Below, in pieces: positions 1-8,508 of a stretch of DNA of 64,000 nt. The DNA is taken from the NCBI RefSeq assembly GCF_025961315.1, contig NZ_JAOQNK010000001.1, positions 1,860,001 to 1,924,000 of the forward strand. Direction: 5' to 3'. The notes beneath the pieces are model-generated. The model made no database searches. It was not told the DNA's origin and saw only the letters and a program-made list of their open reading frames with translations. A program made the translations under genes and the position numbers. This stretch comes from Sphingobacterium kitahiroshimense. Its GTDB lineage: Bacteria > Bacteroidota > Bacteroidia > Sphingobacteriales > Sphingobacteriaceae. Every line of letters starts with the position of its first letter. The stretch's first letter is position 1.

Positions 1-63
1 AGATCCACTTTCAAACAAGTGGATGGAATCTGGTATTATGTCAATGGTAAGTTTATTTCATAA
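1..63 (+). CDS. 3' end of a YchJ/SEC-C-like protein (partial)
   Basis: Only the last 20 codons lie in the window, open from base 1 to a TAA at 61-63. The tail contains F-K-Q-V-D-G-I-W-Y-Y-V-N-G, which resembles the C-terminus of the YchJ/UPF0225 family (a phenylalanine, then a WYY-V-x-G strand). The family call rests on this short tail alone and is tentative. A strong hairpin terminator follows at once, so the reading frame and its end are credible. Confidence 0.45.
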   Translation, partial: RSTFKQVDGIWYYVNGKFIS

Positions 64-100
64 AAAAGGGATCTTATATTTGTTATAAGATCCCTTTTCT
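62..100. terminator. bidirectional intrinsic terminator
   Basis: A stem of about 15 bp (64-78 with 84-98) around GGGATCTTATA, flanked by A-runs on one side and T-runs on the other. It can end the YchJ-like gene on the plus strand and the symporter on the minus strand. Confidence 0.8.
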
Positions 101-120
101 GGCTTTTAAAAGATATAATA

Positions 121-1566
121 CTACCCCTCTAATTCCGGTTGGCCGTGATCATCTCTATATGGGGCCTCTTCGTCAAACTCACCCTCCCATTTAGCAACAA
201 CAACTGTAGCTAAACAATTACCGATCACATTGACCGAAGTCCTGGCCATATCCATCAACTCGTCAATTCCTAATATAGCCGCAATCACAAATGTTGGTAA
301 ACCAAATTGATCTGCAGTAGCAATTAATATAATTAATGATGCTCTGGGAACTGCGGCAACCCCTTTAGAAGTAATCATTAATGTAAATGCGATCATTAAC
401 TGCTCTCCAAAAGTCAAATGTATTCCAGCCGCTTGAGCAACAAATATCGCTGCCAAAGATAGATACAATGACGTTCCGTCCAAATTGAAACTATATCCTG
501 TAGGAATAACAAAAGACACAATCTTACGAGGTACTCCAAATTTTTCCATAGCAGACATAGCCTTGGGCAAAGCTGCATCAGAACTTGTCGTCGCAAATGC
601 AATAGAAACAGGTTCTTTAATCGCATTAATAAACTTTAATACAGGGATTTTCAGATAAAGTGCAACAGGCAACAATACAAAAGTTAGGAAACCTATTAAT
701 GCTAAATACAAAGTTGCTAACAACATGAATAGATTTTTCAGAATATCTACTCCCAAATGACCAACTGTAAAAGCCATTGCGGCACCAACTCCGATTGGAG
801 CAAAATACATGATTAAGTTTGTAAACTTAAACATTGTTTCTGAAAGGCTTTCCGTAAAATCAACCAATGGTTTTCTTTTCTTTTCATCAACCATTGCTAA
901 TCCAATACCAAAAAGAACTGAAAACACCACGATCTGTAAAACTTGATTGTCATACACTGCTTTTACAATATTTTCAGGAAAAAGATCTCTAAAAAATGCC
1001 GTAAACTTATAAACAGGATGAACATGGTCTGGTAAAGTTTCTAAAATCTGTGCGTCATTACTTATTTGCGTTTTTGGCAGTTCTTCATGAGGCATATGTG
1101 CAACATCAACACCAACTCCAGCTTTAGTCAGATTTATAGCCCCAAGGCCAATAAAAATAGCGCAAGTCGTAGCACAAAAGAAATACAGCATAGACTTCCA
1201 GGCCATACGACCAATCTGTTTCAAATCAGAATGACCTGCAATACCATAAACTAACGTTGCAAATAAGATCGGTCCTACAATCGTCTTCACCAACTTAATG
1301 AAACCTTTACTTAGCGGTTGCAATGATATGGCAATATTTGGAAAATCTAAACCCACAAAAATACCCAAGATCATACAGGTCAAAATCCAAGTTGTTAGAT
1401 TCTTCCGAACAAGAGCATTAACAATCAACACAGTAGCAACAATCCATCTTACTGCCATTAAAAATGATGGAGAAAAATTGACCCAACTAAATTCGTAACA
1501 TATCGCAATAAGTGCAGCAATTGTCACCGAAACAAGGGTAATTAGCCCCATTTTTGATTTATACAT
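121..1566 (-). CDS. dicarboxylate/amino acid:cation symporter (DAACS, SLC1 family)
   Basis: A secondary transporter of the inner membrane that couples uptake of C4-dicarboxylates or acidic amino acids to Na+ or H+. The family hallmarks are present in order: the serine-rich re-entrant loop (TTSSDAALP), the GYSFNLDGTSLY segment of TM7, KGVAAVPRAS in hairpin 2, and MARTSVNVIGN in TM8. The protein has 481 residues, longer than many family members because two extra hydrophobic segments precede the usual TM1. An upstream TTG at 1572 is in frame, but the ATG at 1566 gives the natural start MYKSKMGL. A TATTTTTG promoter element lies at 1593-1600 on the minus strand. The substrate (glutamate, aspartate, fumarate or succinate) cannot be settled from sequence. 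Confidence 0.9.
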   Translation of the reverse strand: MYKSKMGLITLVSVTIAALIAICYEFSWVNFSPSFLMAVRWIVATVLIVNALVRKNLTTWILTCMILGIFVGLDFPNIAISLQPLSKGFIKLVKTIVGPILFATLVYGIAGHSDLKQIGRMAWKSMLYFFCATTCAIFIGLGAINLTKAGVGVDVAHMPHEELPKTQISNDAQILETLPDHVHPVYKFTAFFRDLFPENIVKAVYDNQVLQIVVFSVLFGIGLAMVDEKKRKPLVDFTESLSETMFKFTNLIMYFAPIGVGAAMAFTVGHLGVDILKNLFMLLATLYLALIGFLTFVLLPVALYLKIPVLKFINAIKEPVSIAFATTSSDAALPKAMSAMEKFGVPRKIVSFVIPTGYSFNLDGTSLYLSLAAIFVAQAAGIHLTFGEQLMIAFTLMITSKGVAAVPRASLIILIATADQFGLPTFVIAAILGIDELMDMARTSVNVIGNCLATVVVAKWEGEFDEEAPYRDDHGQPELEG

Positions 1567-1676
1567 CGGCAAACTTTTTATAAGGTAAAGTACAAAAATA
1601 AAAAAATACTAGGCTTTCACAAATATTAATATGGCGGATTATAATAACAGCAAATTTATTGGATACTTGAAGACAT

Positions 1677-1712
1677 AAAAAAAGGTAGAATATGTACATA
1701 TTCTACCTTTTT
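1677..1712. terminator. terminator downstream of ferredoxin
   Basis: A perfect 30-base palindrome at 1681-1710 (15 bp arms, no spacer) with A-run and T-run flanks. On the minus strand it follows the ferredoxin stop by about 30 bases. Confidence 0.8.
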
Positions 1713-1739
1713 CAAAATTTTATTTTAAAAGCGATGCTT

Positions 1740-2090
1740 TTATTCAGCGTGTAACCAGGCTTTCTTTGCTAATAGCTCCTCTTCAGATTCACGAACCTCT
1801 TCGTCATCTACACAGCAGTCTACTGGACAAACAGCTGCACATTGTGGTTCATCATGAAAACCAACACACTCTGTACACTTGTCCGAAACAATGTAATATA
1901 CTTCATCTGATACAGCAGCTTGAGAATCGTCAGCATCTAACGTTACTCCATCTCCAAAATCAATAACTCCATCTAATGCCGTCCCATCTGAGAATTTCCA
2001 ACTCACTCCAGCGTCATATATTGCATTATTTGGGCACTCCGGTTCACAAGCACCACAGTTAATACACTCGTCTGTAATTTTAATCGCCAT
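1740..2090 (-). CDS. 2[4Fe-4S] dicluster ferredoxin
   Basis: A small soluble electron carrier. The first cluster motif is CINCGACEPECP near the N-terminus. The second is CTECVGFHDEPQCAAVCP near residue 75, with the extended spacing between its second and third cysteines seen in long 2[4Fe-4S] ferredoxins. It has 116 residues and a strongly acidic tail, also typical. It is transcribed divergently from the acyl-CoA reductase gene at 2254, so it may supply electrons in the same metabolic setting, but the physiological partner is inference. A TAATTTTG promoter element sits 9 bases before the ATG. Confidence 0.93.
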   Translation of the reverse strand: MAIKITDECINCGACEPECPNNAIYDAGVSWKFSDGTALDGVIDFGDGVTLDADDSQAAVSDEVYYIVSDKCTECVGFHDEPQCAAVCPVDCCVDDEEVRESEEELLAKKAWLHAE

Positions 2091-2099
2091 TTATAACCT

Positions 2100-2107
2100 C
2101 AAAATTA
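2100..2107 (-). promoter_or_regulatory. -7 element (TAnnTTTG) of the ferredoxin gene
   Basis: TAATTTTG on the minus strand, ending 9 bases before the start codon. No clear TTTG -33 box at the usual distance. Confidence 0.5.
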
Positions 2108-2253
2108 TGATAAAAAACTATTTTTGTACTATCATTTATACAATCAAATCATTTTACACGTTTAAATACTAAGAGTAACTTGGTTTCGCTGATTGTATTA
2201 ATAACACAAATATAATACAAATTTGTGTATACACGTTTATTAATTTTTACATT

Positions 2254-3267
2254 TTGACAAAGAAACAACGATTAGAAGGTTTTGCAAAACTTGCGAACTT
2301 ATTCATTAATGATCATGCAGAGCTACAACATTTAGTTACAACTGCTCATCATAAAAATGCATGGTATACCGCAGAACACGTTAATAAAGCCTTTACTTCT
2401 TGGAAAGCAAATTTAAACCTTGAGCTATTAGAAAATTGGCTATCGCCATATCCTGATATTGAAAGTGACAAAATTGTAGGTTTAGTCTTAGCGGGCAATA
2501 TACCTCTTGTAGGTCTTCATGATATATTATGCGTATTGGTCGCTGGTTTTAAAGCACAGATTAAGGTTTCTTCAGACGATGCTCTTCTAACAACTTACGT
2601 AATTCAGAAGTTGATAGAAGTTGAACCAAGATTTAAAGATCGTGTACAACTAGTGGATAGATTAACTGATTTTGATTTAGTGATTGCAACAGGTTCCGAC
2701 AATTCTTCGCGGTACTTTGAACATTACTTTGGAAAAAAACCACATATTATTAGAAAAAACAGAAACAGCATTGCCATCATTACAGGTGAAGAATCGCACG
2801 AGCAACTAAAAGCTTTAGGCCATGATATCTTTGATTATTACGGTCTGGGATGTCGTTCTGTATCTAAAATATTTATCCCAAAAAATTATGATATAAGTCA
2901 TTTCTATGAAGGAATTGAATCTTTTAAAGAGGTAAACACACATTATAAATACAATAATAATTACGATTATAACAAATCCATTTATTTAATAAATGGTGAC
3001 AAGCATTATGATAATGGGTTTTTATTATTAAAACAAGATGACAAAATAGCATCACCCTTAGCTGTAGTTTATTTTGAAGAGTATGATAACTTAGACAATC
3101 TTTCTCAGCACTTAAATACATTATCAGACAGCTTACAATGCGTTACATCAGAAGCACCTTTAACGATCAAAACACCAGCTTTTAAATTCGGTGCCGGACA
3201 AAATCCTGCTTTAGATGATTATGCTGATGGGGTCAATACACTAGAATTTTTATTTGCAAACCAGTAA
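2254..3267 (+). CDS. acyl-CoA reductase (LuxC family)
   Basis: Predicted NADPH-dependent reductase of acyl-CoA or acyl-enzyme thioesters to aldehydes, of the aldehyde dehydrogenase-like LuxC family. The catalytic cysteine is visible in YYGLGCRSVSKIF near residue 195, and the family segment LAGNIPLVGLHD lies near residue 79. The reading frame begins with TTG at 2254, giving MTKKQRLEGF. There is no in-frame ATG nearby and the N-terminus matches family spacing, so TTG is the probable start. No LuxE or LuxD partner and no luciferase genes are adjacent, so bioluminescence is not implied. The 337-residue length is shorter than Vibrio LuxC, as is usual in Bacteroidota. It sits divergent from a ferredoxin and upstream of a small protein and ftsE. 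Confidence 0.85.
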   Translation: MTKKQRLEGFAKLANLFINDHAELQHLVTTAHHKNAWYTAEHVNKAFTSWKANLNLELLENWLSPYPDIESDKIVGLVLAGNIPLVGLHDILCVLVAGFKAQIKVSSDDALLTTYVIQKLIEVEPRFKDRVQLVDRLTDFDLVIATGSDNSSRYFEHYFGKKPHIIRKNRNSIAIITGEESHEQLKALGHDIFDYYGLGCRSVSKIFIPKNYDISHFYEGIESFKEVNTHYKYNNNYDYNKSIYLINGDKHYDNGFLLLKQDDKIASPLAVVYFEEYDNLDNLSQHLNTLSDSLQCVTSEAPLTIKTPAFKFGAGQNPALDDYADGVNTLEFLFANQ

Positions 3268-3312
3268 GCATAGCCTTATATTCGTGGAAGGATTTTTTGA
3301 AATAAAAAGTAC

Positions 3313-3320
3313 TAACTTTG
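3313..3320 (+). promoter_or_regulatory. -7 element of the small protein/ftsE pair
   Basis: TAACTTTG ending 7 bases before the ATG at 3328, in the 60-base gap after the acyl-CoA reductase gene. Confidence 0.5.
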
Positions 3321-3327
3321 TAAATAG

Positions 3328-3531
3328 ATGTATATAATCAAAGTAAAAGGAGTTGCCAAAATCCCTGACTATGTTCAATTAAGAGATGATTCATTCACTC
3401 TTTTAGCATATTTTAGGGTTGATCGCCCCGACAAATCTTTGGACAAAATTGGTCTCGGAGACAAGTCAGCGTACATTATGCAAATGGTAAAGGAATTGCC
3501 ATTTGGACAAATAAAAAAATTAGAATTATAG
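3328..3531 (+). CDS. small conserved protein of unknown function
   Basis: A 67-residue soluble protein with no signal peptide or membrane segment. The alternating polar/hydrophobic pattern (YIIKVKGVAKIPDYVQLRD, then TLLAYFRVDRP) suggests a small alpha/beta fold. It ends 4 bases before ftsE and has its own TAACTTTG promoter element, so it is probably co-transcribed with ftsE. I do not recognise a characterised family. The tight linkage and good codon use make it a real gene. Confidence 0.75.
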   Translation: MYIIKVKGVAKIPDYVQLRDDSFTLLAYFRVDRPDKSLDKIGLGDKSAYIMQMVKELPFGQIKKLEL

Positions 3532-3535
3532 TTCA

Positions 3536-4216
3536 ATGTCTGGAAATACAGTAATCACATTAAAAAGCGTCGATATCTACCAACAAAAACATTTGGTCTT
3601 ATCGAATGTGAATTTGAATATCAATAAAGGCGAATTTCTTTACCTCATTGGTCAATCAGGAAGTGGAAAAAGTAGTTTGCTAAAAATAATCTATGGCGAT
3701 TTATATATTGGTAACGGAGAAGGACTAATTGCAGGTTTTGATTTAAAAAAACTGCATGAAAATGATGTCCCCTACCTGAGACGTAAGTTAGGAATCGTTT
3801 TCCAAGATTTTCATTTATTATCAGATCGCTCTGTAGAGAAAAATTTAGAATTTGCACTTAGAGCCACCGGCTGGAAAGATAAAACGCAAATTGAACATAG
3901 AATGCTCGATGTACTTGAAAAAGTAGGACTTCGCTCGAAATTAAAAAAAATGCCTCATGAACTTTCAGGAGGAGAACAGCAACGTATTGTTATTGCACGA
4001 GCACTCCTTAATAATCCGGAAATTATATTGGCCGATGAGCCAACAGGAAACCTTGACCCTGCTACTTCTGAAGAAATTGTATTGCTTTTACGGGATATCG
4101 CTTCTTCTGGAACAGCAGTTTTAATGGCAACTCATGATTACCAAATTATCCGTAATATGCCTGCACGCATCATCAAAACCGCTGATGGGGTATTGCTAGA
4201 TCAAGTAGAAATATAA
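3536..4216 (+). CDS. ftsE: ABC transporter ATPase, FtsE-like
   Basis: Cytoplasmic ATPase of the FtsEX complex, which regulates peptidoglycan hydrolysis at the division site. It has Walker A (GQSGSGKSS, about residue 39), a Q-loop at VFQDFHLL, the ABC signature LSGGEQQRIVIARALL, Walker B IILADEPTGNLDP and the H-loop TATHD-type MATHDY. The 226 residues and the QDFHLL segment match FtsE rather than LolD, though the two families are close. No ftsX gene lies next to it; in Bacteroidota ftsX is often elsewhere. Confidence 0.8.
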   Translation: MSGNTVITLKSVDIYQQKHLVLSNVNLNINKGEFLYLIGQSGSGKSSLLKIIYGDLYIGNGEGLIAGFDLKKLHENDVPYLRRKLGIVFQDFHLLSDRSVEKNLEFALRATGWKDKTQIEHRMLDVLEKVGLRSKLKKMPHELSGGEQQRIVIARALLNNPEIILADEPTGNLDPATSEEIVLLLRDIASSGTAVLMATHDYQIIRNMPARIIKTADGVLLDQVEI

Positions 4217-4243
4217 CTGTCAATACTGACAGAAATCCTGATC

Positions 4244-4298
4244 ATCCGACATTTTGTTAGTCCATTCTCCCGGTTACTGACAAGCTGTCGGATTTTTT
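4244..4298 (+). terminator. probable terminator after ftsE
   Basis: ATCCGACA at 4244-4251 pairs with TGTCGGAT at 4286-4293, followed by a T-run. The 34-base loop is long. A separate small hairpin (CTGTCA/TGACAG, 4217-4232) directly follows the stop codon. Confidence 0.5.
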
Positions 4299-4373
4299 CA
4301 TTTTGGCAACAACTTTGACTGTAATTAGATTTTAGAGAAAGAACATTAGTTTCCCACATAGAATTTAGAAGAA

Positions 4374-4910
4374 ATGAGCGAACAAGAGAATAATAACGAG
4401 ACGATTCAAGATCCTATTGAGGATAATACAACGGAAAATCAAGAAGAGACGATTGAACTTTCTGTTGAAGAGAAATTAAGTGCTGAAGTAGCAGAGGCAA
4501 AAGATAAATATGTACGTTTATCAGCAGAATTTGATAATTATAGAAAACGTACAAGTAAAGAACGTGTTGAATTAATTCAATCTGCTGGAAAAGATGTGAT
4601 CACAAAACTATTATCAACAGTGGATGATTTTGACAGAGCTTTAAAAGCAATGGAAACAGCAACAGATGTTGAATCAATAAAAACTGGTATAGAGATCGTC
4701 AATAATAAATTCAGACAAACTTTAGAACACCAAGGTTTAAAAGAAATGGATGTAGTAGGTAAAGAGTTTGATGCTGATTTACAAGAAGCAATAACGGCTA
4801 TTCCAGCTCCTACTCCAGATTTGAAAAATAAAGTTATTGATGTTATTGAAAAAGGTTACTATTTAAATGATAAAGTAATCCGTCATGCTAAGGTAATTAT
4901 AGGTCAATAA
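4374..4910 (+). CDS. grpE: nucleotide exchange factor GrpE
   Basis: Cochaperone that drives ADP release from DnaK. The N-terminal 45 residues are highly acidic and probably disordered. A long coiled-coil helix follows ([20 protein letters not shown]), then the four-helix and beta-wing region ending in RHAKVIIGQ. The conserved sequence around EFDNYRKR and the C-terminal [13 protein letters not shown] are diagnostic. At 178 residues it is of normal length. dnaJ begins 10 bases after the stop, so the two form an operon. dnaK is not in this window. Confidence 0.96.
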   Translation: MSEQENNNETIQDPIEDNTTENQEETIELSVEEKLSAEVAEAKDKYVRLSAEFDNYRKRTSKERVELIQSAGKDVITKLLSTVDDFDRALKAMETATDVESIKTGIEIVNNKFRQTLEHQGLKEMDVVGKEFDADLQEAITAIPAPTPDLKNKVIDVIEKGYYLNDKVIRHAKVIIGQ

Positions 4911-4920
4911 GATAAAAAAG

Positions 4921-6078
4921 ATGTCAAAAAGAGATTATTACGATATATTAGGTGTAGCTCGTGGTGCAGATGAAAAAGAAATTAAATCTGCCTACCGTAA
5001 ACTTGCCGTAAAGTATCACCCGGATAAAAACCCTGGTGATCATGAAGCTGAAGAAAAATTTAAAGAGGCTGCTGAAGCATATGATGTATTAAGCAATCCT
5101 CAGAAAAAACAACGCTATGATCAATTTGGTCATGCGGGTAGCTCTGCTTCCGGAGGCGGTTATGGTGGTGGCATGAATATGGATGACATATTTAGCCAAT
5201 TTGGAGATATATTTGGTGGAGGTGGTCATCCTTTCGAAAGTTTCTTCGGTGGCGGTGGCGGAGGCTCAAGAGGAGGCCGTCGTGTTGCTAAAGGAACAAA
5301 TCTTCGCATTAAAGTAAAATTAACACTCGAAGAAATTGCTAAAGGTGTTGAGAAAAAAGTAAAAGTAAATAAACAAGTAAACTGTCATACCTGCGATGGT
5401 AGTGGTGCAAAAGATAAATCATCTTTCCACACTTGTAATACTTGTGGCGGCTCAGGATCTGTTCGCCGCGTAACCAATACAATCTTAGGCCAGATGCAAA
5501 CGACAAGCACTTGTCCTACTTGTAATGGTGAAGGGGTAGAAATTACCGCAAAGTGTACTACATGTAGAGGTGAAGGATTAGAAAGAGGTGAAGAAACAAT
5601 TGCGATCAACATTCCGGCTGGTGTAAGTGAAGGTATGCAACTTTCAATGAGTGGAAAAGGGAACGCAGCTCCTCGCGGAGGTGTTGCCGGTGATCTAATT
5701 ATCCTCATTGAAGAAATTCCTCATGAAGCATTAAAAAGAGATGGTCTAAATATTATTTATGACCTATATATTAATTTTGTAGATGCTACATTAGGAACAA
5801 GCGTTGAAGTTCCAACGATTGATGGTAAAGCAAAAATTAAAATTGAACCAGGAACCCAGGCCGGCAAGATATTAAGACTAAAAGGAAAAGGTATTCCTGA
5901 AGTCAATTCTTACCACAAAGGTGATCAATTAATTTATGTGAATATCTGGACGCCTAAAGCGGTCTCATCTGACGAAAAAGAGATTTTACAGAAATTGAAA
6001 GAATCACCGAATTTCAAGCCACAACCTGGTAAATCTGAAAAATCATTTTTTGAACGGATCAAAGAATATTTCGACTAG
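4921..6078 (+). CDS. dnaJ: molecular chaperone DnaJ
   Basis: Hsp40 cochaperone that delivers substrates to DnaK and stimulates its ATPase. A complete type I protein: J-domain at residues 1-70 with the HPD triad in YHPDKNPG, a Gly/Phe-rich linker (about 75-120), the zinc region with four CxxCxGxG repeats ([32 protein letters not shown], about 155-225), and the C-terminal substrate-binding and dimer domains. At 385 residues it is of normal length. It follows grpE by 10 bases and is ended by a strong hairpin at 6104. Confidence 0.98.
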   Translation: MSKRDYYDILGVARGADEKEIKSAYRKLAVKYHPDKNPGDHEAEEKFKEAAEAYDVLSNPQKKQRYDQFGHAGSSASGGGYGGGMNMDDIFSQFGDIFGGGGHPFESFFGGGGGGSRGGRRVAKGTNLRIKVKLTLEEIAKGVEKKVKVNKQVNCHTCDGSGAKDKSSFHTCNTCGGSGSVRRVTNTILGQMQTTSTCPTCNGEGVEITAKCTTCRGEGLERGEETIAINIPAGVSEGMQLSMSGKGNAAPRGGVAGDLIILIEEIPHEALKRDGLNIIYDLYINFVDATLGTSVEVPTIDGKAKIKIEPGTQAGKILRLKGKGIPEVNSYHKGDQLIYVNIWTPKAVSSDEKEILQKLKESPNFKPQPGKSEKSFFERIKEYFD

Positions 6079-6103
6079 AAATATTAAATAATAAAATAAT
6101 TAT

Positions 6104-6140
6104 AAGACCATATGTCAGCACTGACATATGGTCTTTTTTT
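6104..6140 (+). terminator. terminator of grpE-dnaJ
   Basis: Stem 6104-6118 with 6121-6135 (AAGACCATATGTCAG and complement), a 2-base spacer, then a T-run. Confidence 0.85.
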
Positions 6141-6386
6141 GTGTCATAATAAAAACTGACATTTTATCACAAAAAGTTAAATCAATATAAATATCAAAAT
6201 ATATGATAAATTATTTTTTCATAATGTCAATTTTTAAATCTCTGAAAACGTTTAAATTACGATTAACACAATTTATCAATACATTTCTATGACATTGAAA
6301 AATCAATTTGGTATCTATATTGATAATATCAATCAAATAGTCAAAAGGTTTGGCTATGGATATTGTAAAAACAAACTTTAAAAAAA

Positions 6387-7016
6387 ATGAAAAAATTATT
6401 ACTTACTCTAACAGCAGTAGCTGGTCTAACTTTTGCATCTCAAGCACAAGAATTTGGTTTCAAAAAAACTGACTTTATTGTAGAAGGTAATTTCTCAGCA
6501 AATACAAAAAATAATAAAACAGCTGAAAAGAAAGAAAACTCATTCAACTTCAATCCTTCTGTAGGTTATTTCATATCTGATAAAGTTGCAGTTGGTTTAG
6601 ATTTCAACTTTGGAAATTTAAAAGCAACAGACTATTCTGGTACAAACGATACGTACAATAAATCAAGCAACTTTGGAGTTGGTGCTTATGGTCGTTACTA
6701 CTTTTTAGATTTAGGATCACGTTTTAAAACTTATGCGCAATTAGCCGCTGGTTATCAACAAAGAACTGGAGAAGTTAACAACGGTACAACAACTACAGAC
6801 ATTCCTAAAGTTAAAGGATTTGGTGCTGGCGCTGGTTTAGGGATGAATTACTTCGTTACTGAAAACATCGCGATCAACTTTGGTTTAACAGACTTATTAT
6901 CTTTTGGTACAGCTAAAGAAGATGGCGGTAAATCTTCAAACGAATTCAATGCTAACATCAACAGTTTTAACAACTTTTTTGATACAGCTAAATTTGGTTT
7001 AACTTTCAAATTCTAA
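6387..7016 (+). CDS. outer-membrane beta-barrel protein
   Basis: A 209-residue protein with a signal peptide (MKKLLLTLTAVAGL...SQA, cleavage before QEFGF). Amphipathic strands and aromatic girdle residues follow, such as NPSVGYFISDKVAVGLDF, VGAYGRYYFLDLG and GFGAGAGLGMNYFV. The chain ends in phenylalanine (AKFGLTFKF), the usual outer-membrane insertion signal. The pattern fits the 8-stranded OmpX/OmpW-like barrels common in Bacteroidota (outer membrane protein beta-barrel domain). The specific role is unknown. It stands alone, about 250 bases after the dnaJ terminator, and has its own terminator. Confidence 0.85.
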   Translation: MKKLLLTLTAVAGLTFASQAQEFGFKKTDFIVEGNFSANTKNNKTAEKKENSFNFNPSVGYFISDKVAVGLDFNFGNLKATDYSGTNDTYNKSSNFGVGAYGRYYFLDLGSRFKTYAQLAAGYQQRTGEVNNGTTTTDIPKVKGFGAGAGLGMNYFVTENIAINFGLTDLLSFGTAKEDGGKSSNEFNANINSFNNFFDTAKFGLTFKF

Positions 7017-7033
7017 TCATATTTGAAAATAAA

Positions 7034-7075
7034 GAAAGAAAGGTCCGTCTCAATATAGACGGACCTTTCTTTTTT
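7034..7075. terminator. bidirectional terminator
   Basis: Stem 7037-7050 with 7057-7070 (AGAAAGGTCCGTCT and complement), T-run on the plus side and A-run on the other. It serves the barrel gene and the convergent NlpC/P60 gene. Confidence 0.85.
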
Positions 7076-7841
7076 AAACGTAGCGCTTGATGATACGCAG
7101 CTTATGTGTGTATTTATTCCAATCCTTATTAAATATTCCCTCTTGATCCATCCTATCTATTCGAACACGGGAAGAAGCGTGAATAATGGTTTCAGAGTCC
7201 AGCATAATACCAACATGATTTATCCTACCTTCTTCATTATCAAAAAAAGCAAGATCACCTACTTGAATCTCTGACAAAAAGTCAACTGTCTGCCCTAATT
7301 CAACCTGTTGATAAGCATCCCTTGGTAAGGAAATACCAAAGGATTGATAAATCAATTGTGAGAAACCGGAGCAATCAATTCCAAATTTAGATCGCCCTCC
7401 CCAAAGATAGGGTACCTCCCAGTATTGCTTTGCGAGTATTGCAACCTGCTCGATGAAGTCTTCTTGCTCAAAATGCAGTTCAATTGCATTAAGCTCTACT
7501 AAATCATCTGCTCCAATATAAGGAAAATCCTTTCGTACAATCGTTCCATGTAAAAGCTGGATACAAAGATCATTATTGATAAGATGCCCCCCATCAAAAC
7601 CGATCTTGATCTTACTTAACGACTGGTACTCCTCATACTGATCATCTGTTATTGCTAAAAATTGCCCATTCTGTATCCAACCAACATAATAGTCCATTTC
7701 AGTACGAACTTTTGTCCAATCCTTTGATTTCGTCAGTATTTCGAAAGCTTCTCCAAACAGCAATTGTGAAACCATTTCACTCCGATGTGATTCCTCCGCC
7801 CGCAATGGTACAATTGTTAAATTACATATTCCAAATTCCAT
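7074..7841 (-). CDS. NlpC/P60 (C40) peptidoglycan endopeptidase
   Basis: Predicted gamma-D-glutamyl-meso-DAP endopeptidase or muropeptide hydrolase. The N-terminal half holds two SH3-like segments (for example KDWTKVRTEMDYYVGWI around residue 45). The catalytic domain begins near residue 130, with the nucleophile in FGIDCSGFSQL and the histidine in GRINHVGIML, and the tryptophan-rich YLWGGRS precedes the cysteine as in YkfC-type enzymes. No obvious signal peptide is seen, so it may act in the cytoplasm on recycled muropeptides, as several YkfC-like enzymes do. The 255-residue length fits that subfamily. Confidence 0.88.
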   Translation of the reverse strand: MEFGICNLTIVPLRAEESHRSEMVSQLLFGEAFEILTKSKDWTKVRTEMDYYVGWIQNGQFLAITDDQYEEYQSLSKIKIGFDGGHLINNDLCIQLLHGTIVRKDFPYIGADDLVELNAIELHFEQEDFIEQVAILAKQYWEVPYLWGGRSKFGIDCSGFSQLIYQSFGISLPRDAYQQVELGQTVDFLSEIQVGDLAFFDNEEGRINHVGIMLDSETIIHASSRVRIDRMDQEGIFNKDWNKYTHKLRIIKRYV

Positions 7842-7910
7842 ATTTCTAAAACAAAAAACCGTATATTCAAGTTATTAATATGTACGAATATAAACTTTAA
7901 TATCAGAACC

Positions 7911-8384
7911 ATGGATACCAATGTTGTAAAAATAACGAGAATATTAGTTGCTGTGGACGATGAACCATGTTCACATAAAGCGATTTCCTATGCTAAAGAA
8001 ATGGTTAAAAAATTTGAAGCTTCAGTAGCTTTAGTGACGGTTACCTCTCCCACTTCTCCTGCCAGCTATGGTGCAGATCCGCTGTTAGGTCAACAACCAA
8101 TCATCATACCCGAAGTATCGGAAATAGAGCAGCAGAATGCTCAAAAATACTTAGAAGAACTAGGACAAGAGTTCGAAGGCGCTAATGAAGTTTTCTTATT
8201 CAATAGAATAGGCTCGGTAAAAGAAGAAATACTAGCCACTTCTCATGAGTGGTCAGCTGATCTCATCGTAATGGGATCAAATGGTAGAACAGGGTTTGAT
8301 CATTTTATCTCGGGCTCCGTTTCTGAAGCTGTAATTAGAAAAGCAACATGTCCTGTGCTCGTTGTACCGGGTAAATGTGAATAA
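7911..8384 (+). CDS. universal stress protein (UspA family)
   Basis: A 157-residue single-domain Usp. The start strand RILVAVDDEPCSHKAI and the C-terminal nucleotide-binding motif GSNGRTGFDHFISGSVSEAVIRK (G-2x-G-9x-G-S pattern) indicate an ATP-binding Usp. A terminal strand CPVLVVPG closes the fold. It is a stress-responsive cytoplasmic protein of undefined function. It is monocistronic and followed by the duplicated palindromic terminator at 8408. Confidence 0.92.
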   Translation: MDTNVVKITRILVAVDDEPCSHKAISYAKEMVKKFEASVALVTVTSPTSPASYGADPLLGQQPIIIPEVSEIEQQNAQKYLEELGQEFEGANEVFLFNRIGSVKEEILATSHEWSADLIVMGSNGRTGFDHFISGSVSEAVIRKATCPVLVVPGKCE

Positions 8385-8407
8385 ACTAATTCAAATCTAA
8401 TAGTTCT

Positions 8408-8496
8408 ATAATTATAAAAGCCATTTGCGATATGCAAATGGCTTTTATAATTATAAAAGCCATTTGCGATATGCAAATGGCTTTTATAATTATAAA
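8408..8496. repeat. perfect tandem duplication of a palindromic terminator
   Basis: Two identical 39-base units (8408-8446 and 8447-8485) are followed by an 11-base start of a third. Each unit holds the inverted repeat AAAAGCCATTTGC/GCAAATGGCTTTT around a short centre, with A- and T-runs, so each can fold as a bidirectional terminator. The pair lies between the convergent Usp and methyltransferase genes and can also pair across units. Confidence 0.9.
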
Positions 8497-8508
8497 TTTC
8501 TTATTTTA

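Noticed and set aside
5385..5708. 107-codon minus-strand frame inside dnaJ
   Set aside because: An antisense shadow of the dnaJ zinc-finger region, with no start context or conserved features; other long antisense frames in panB, dnaB, obgE and ubiE were dismissed for the same reason.
6138..6386. Possible RNA element between dnaJ and the barrel gene
   Set aside because: Several TTGATA/TATCAA-type words occur, but they are short and AT-only; no stable fold or known motif was found.
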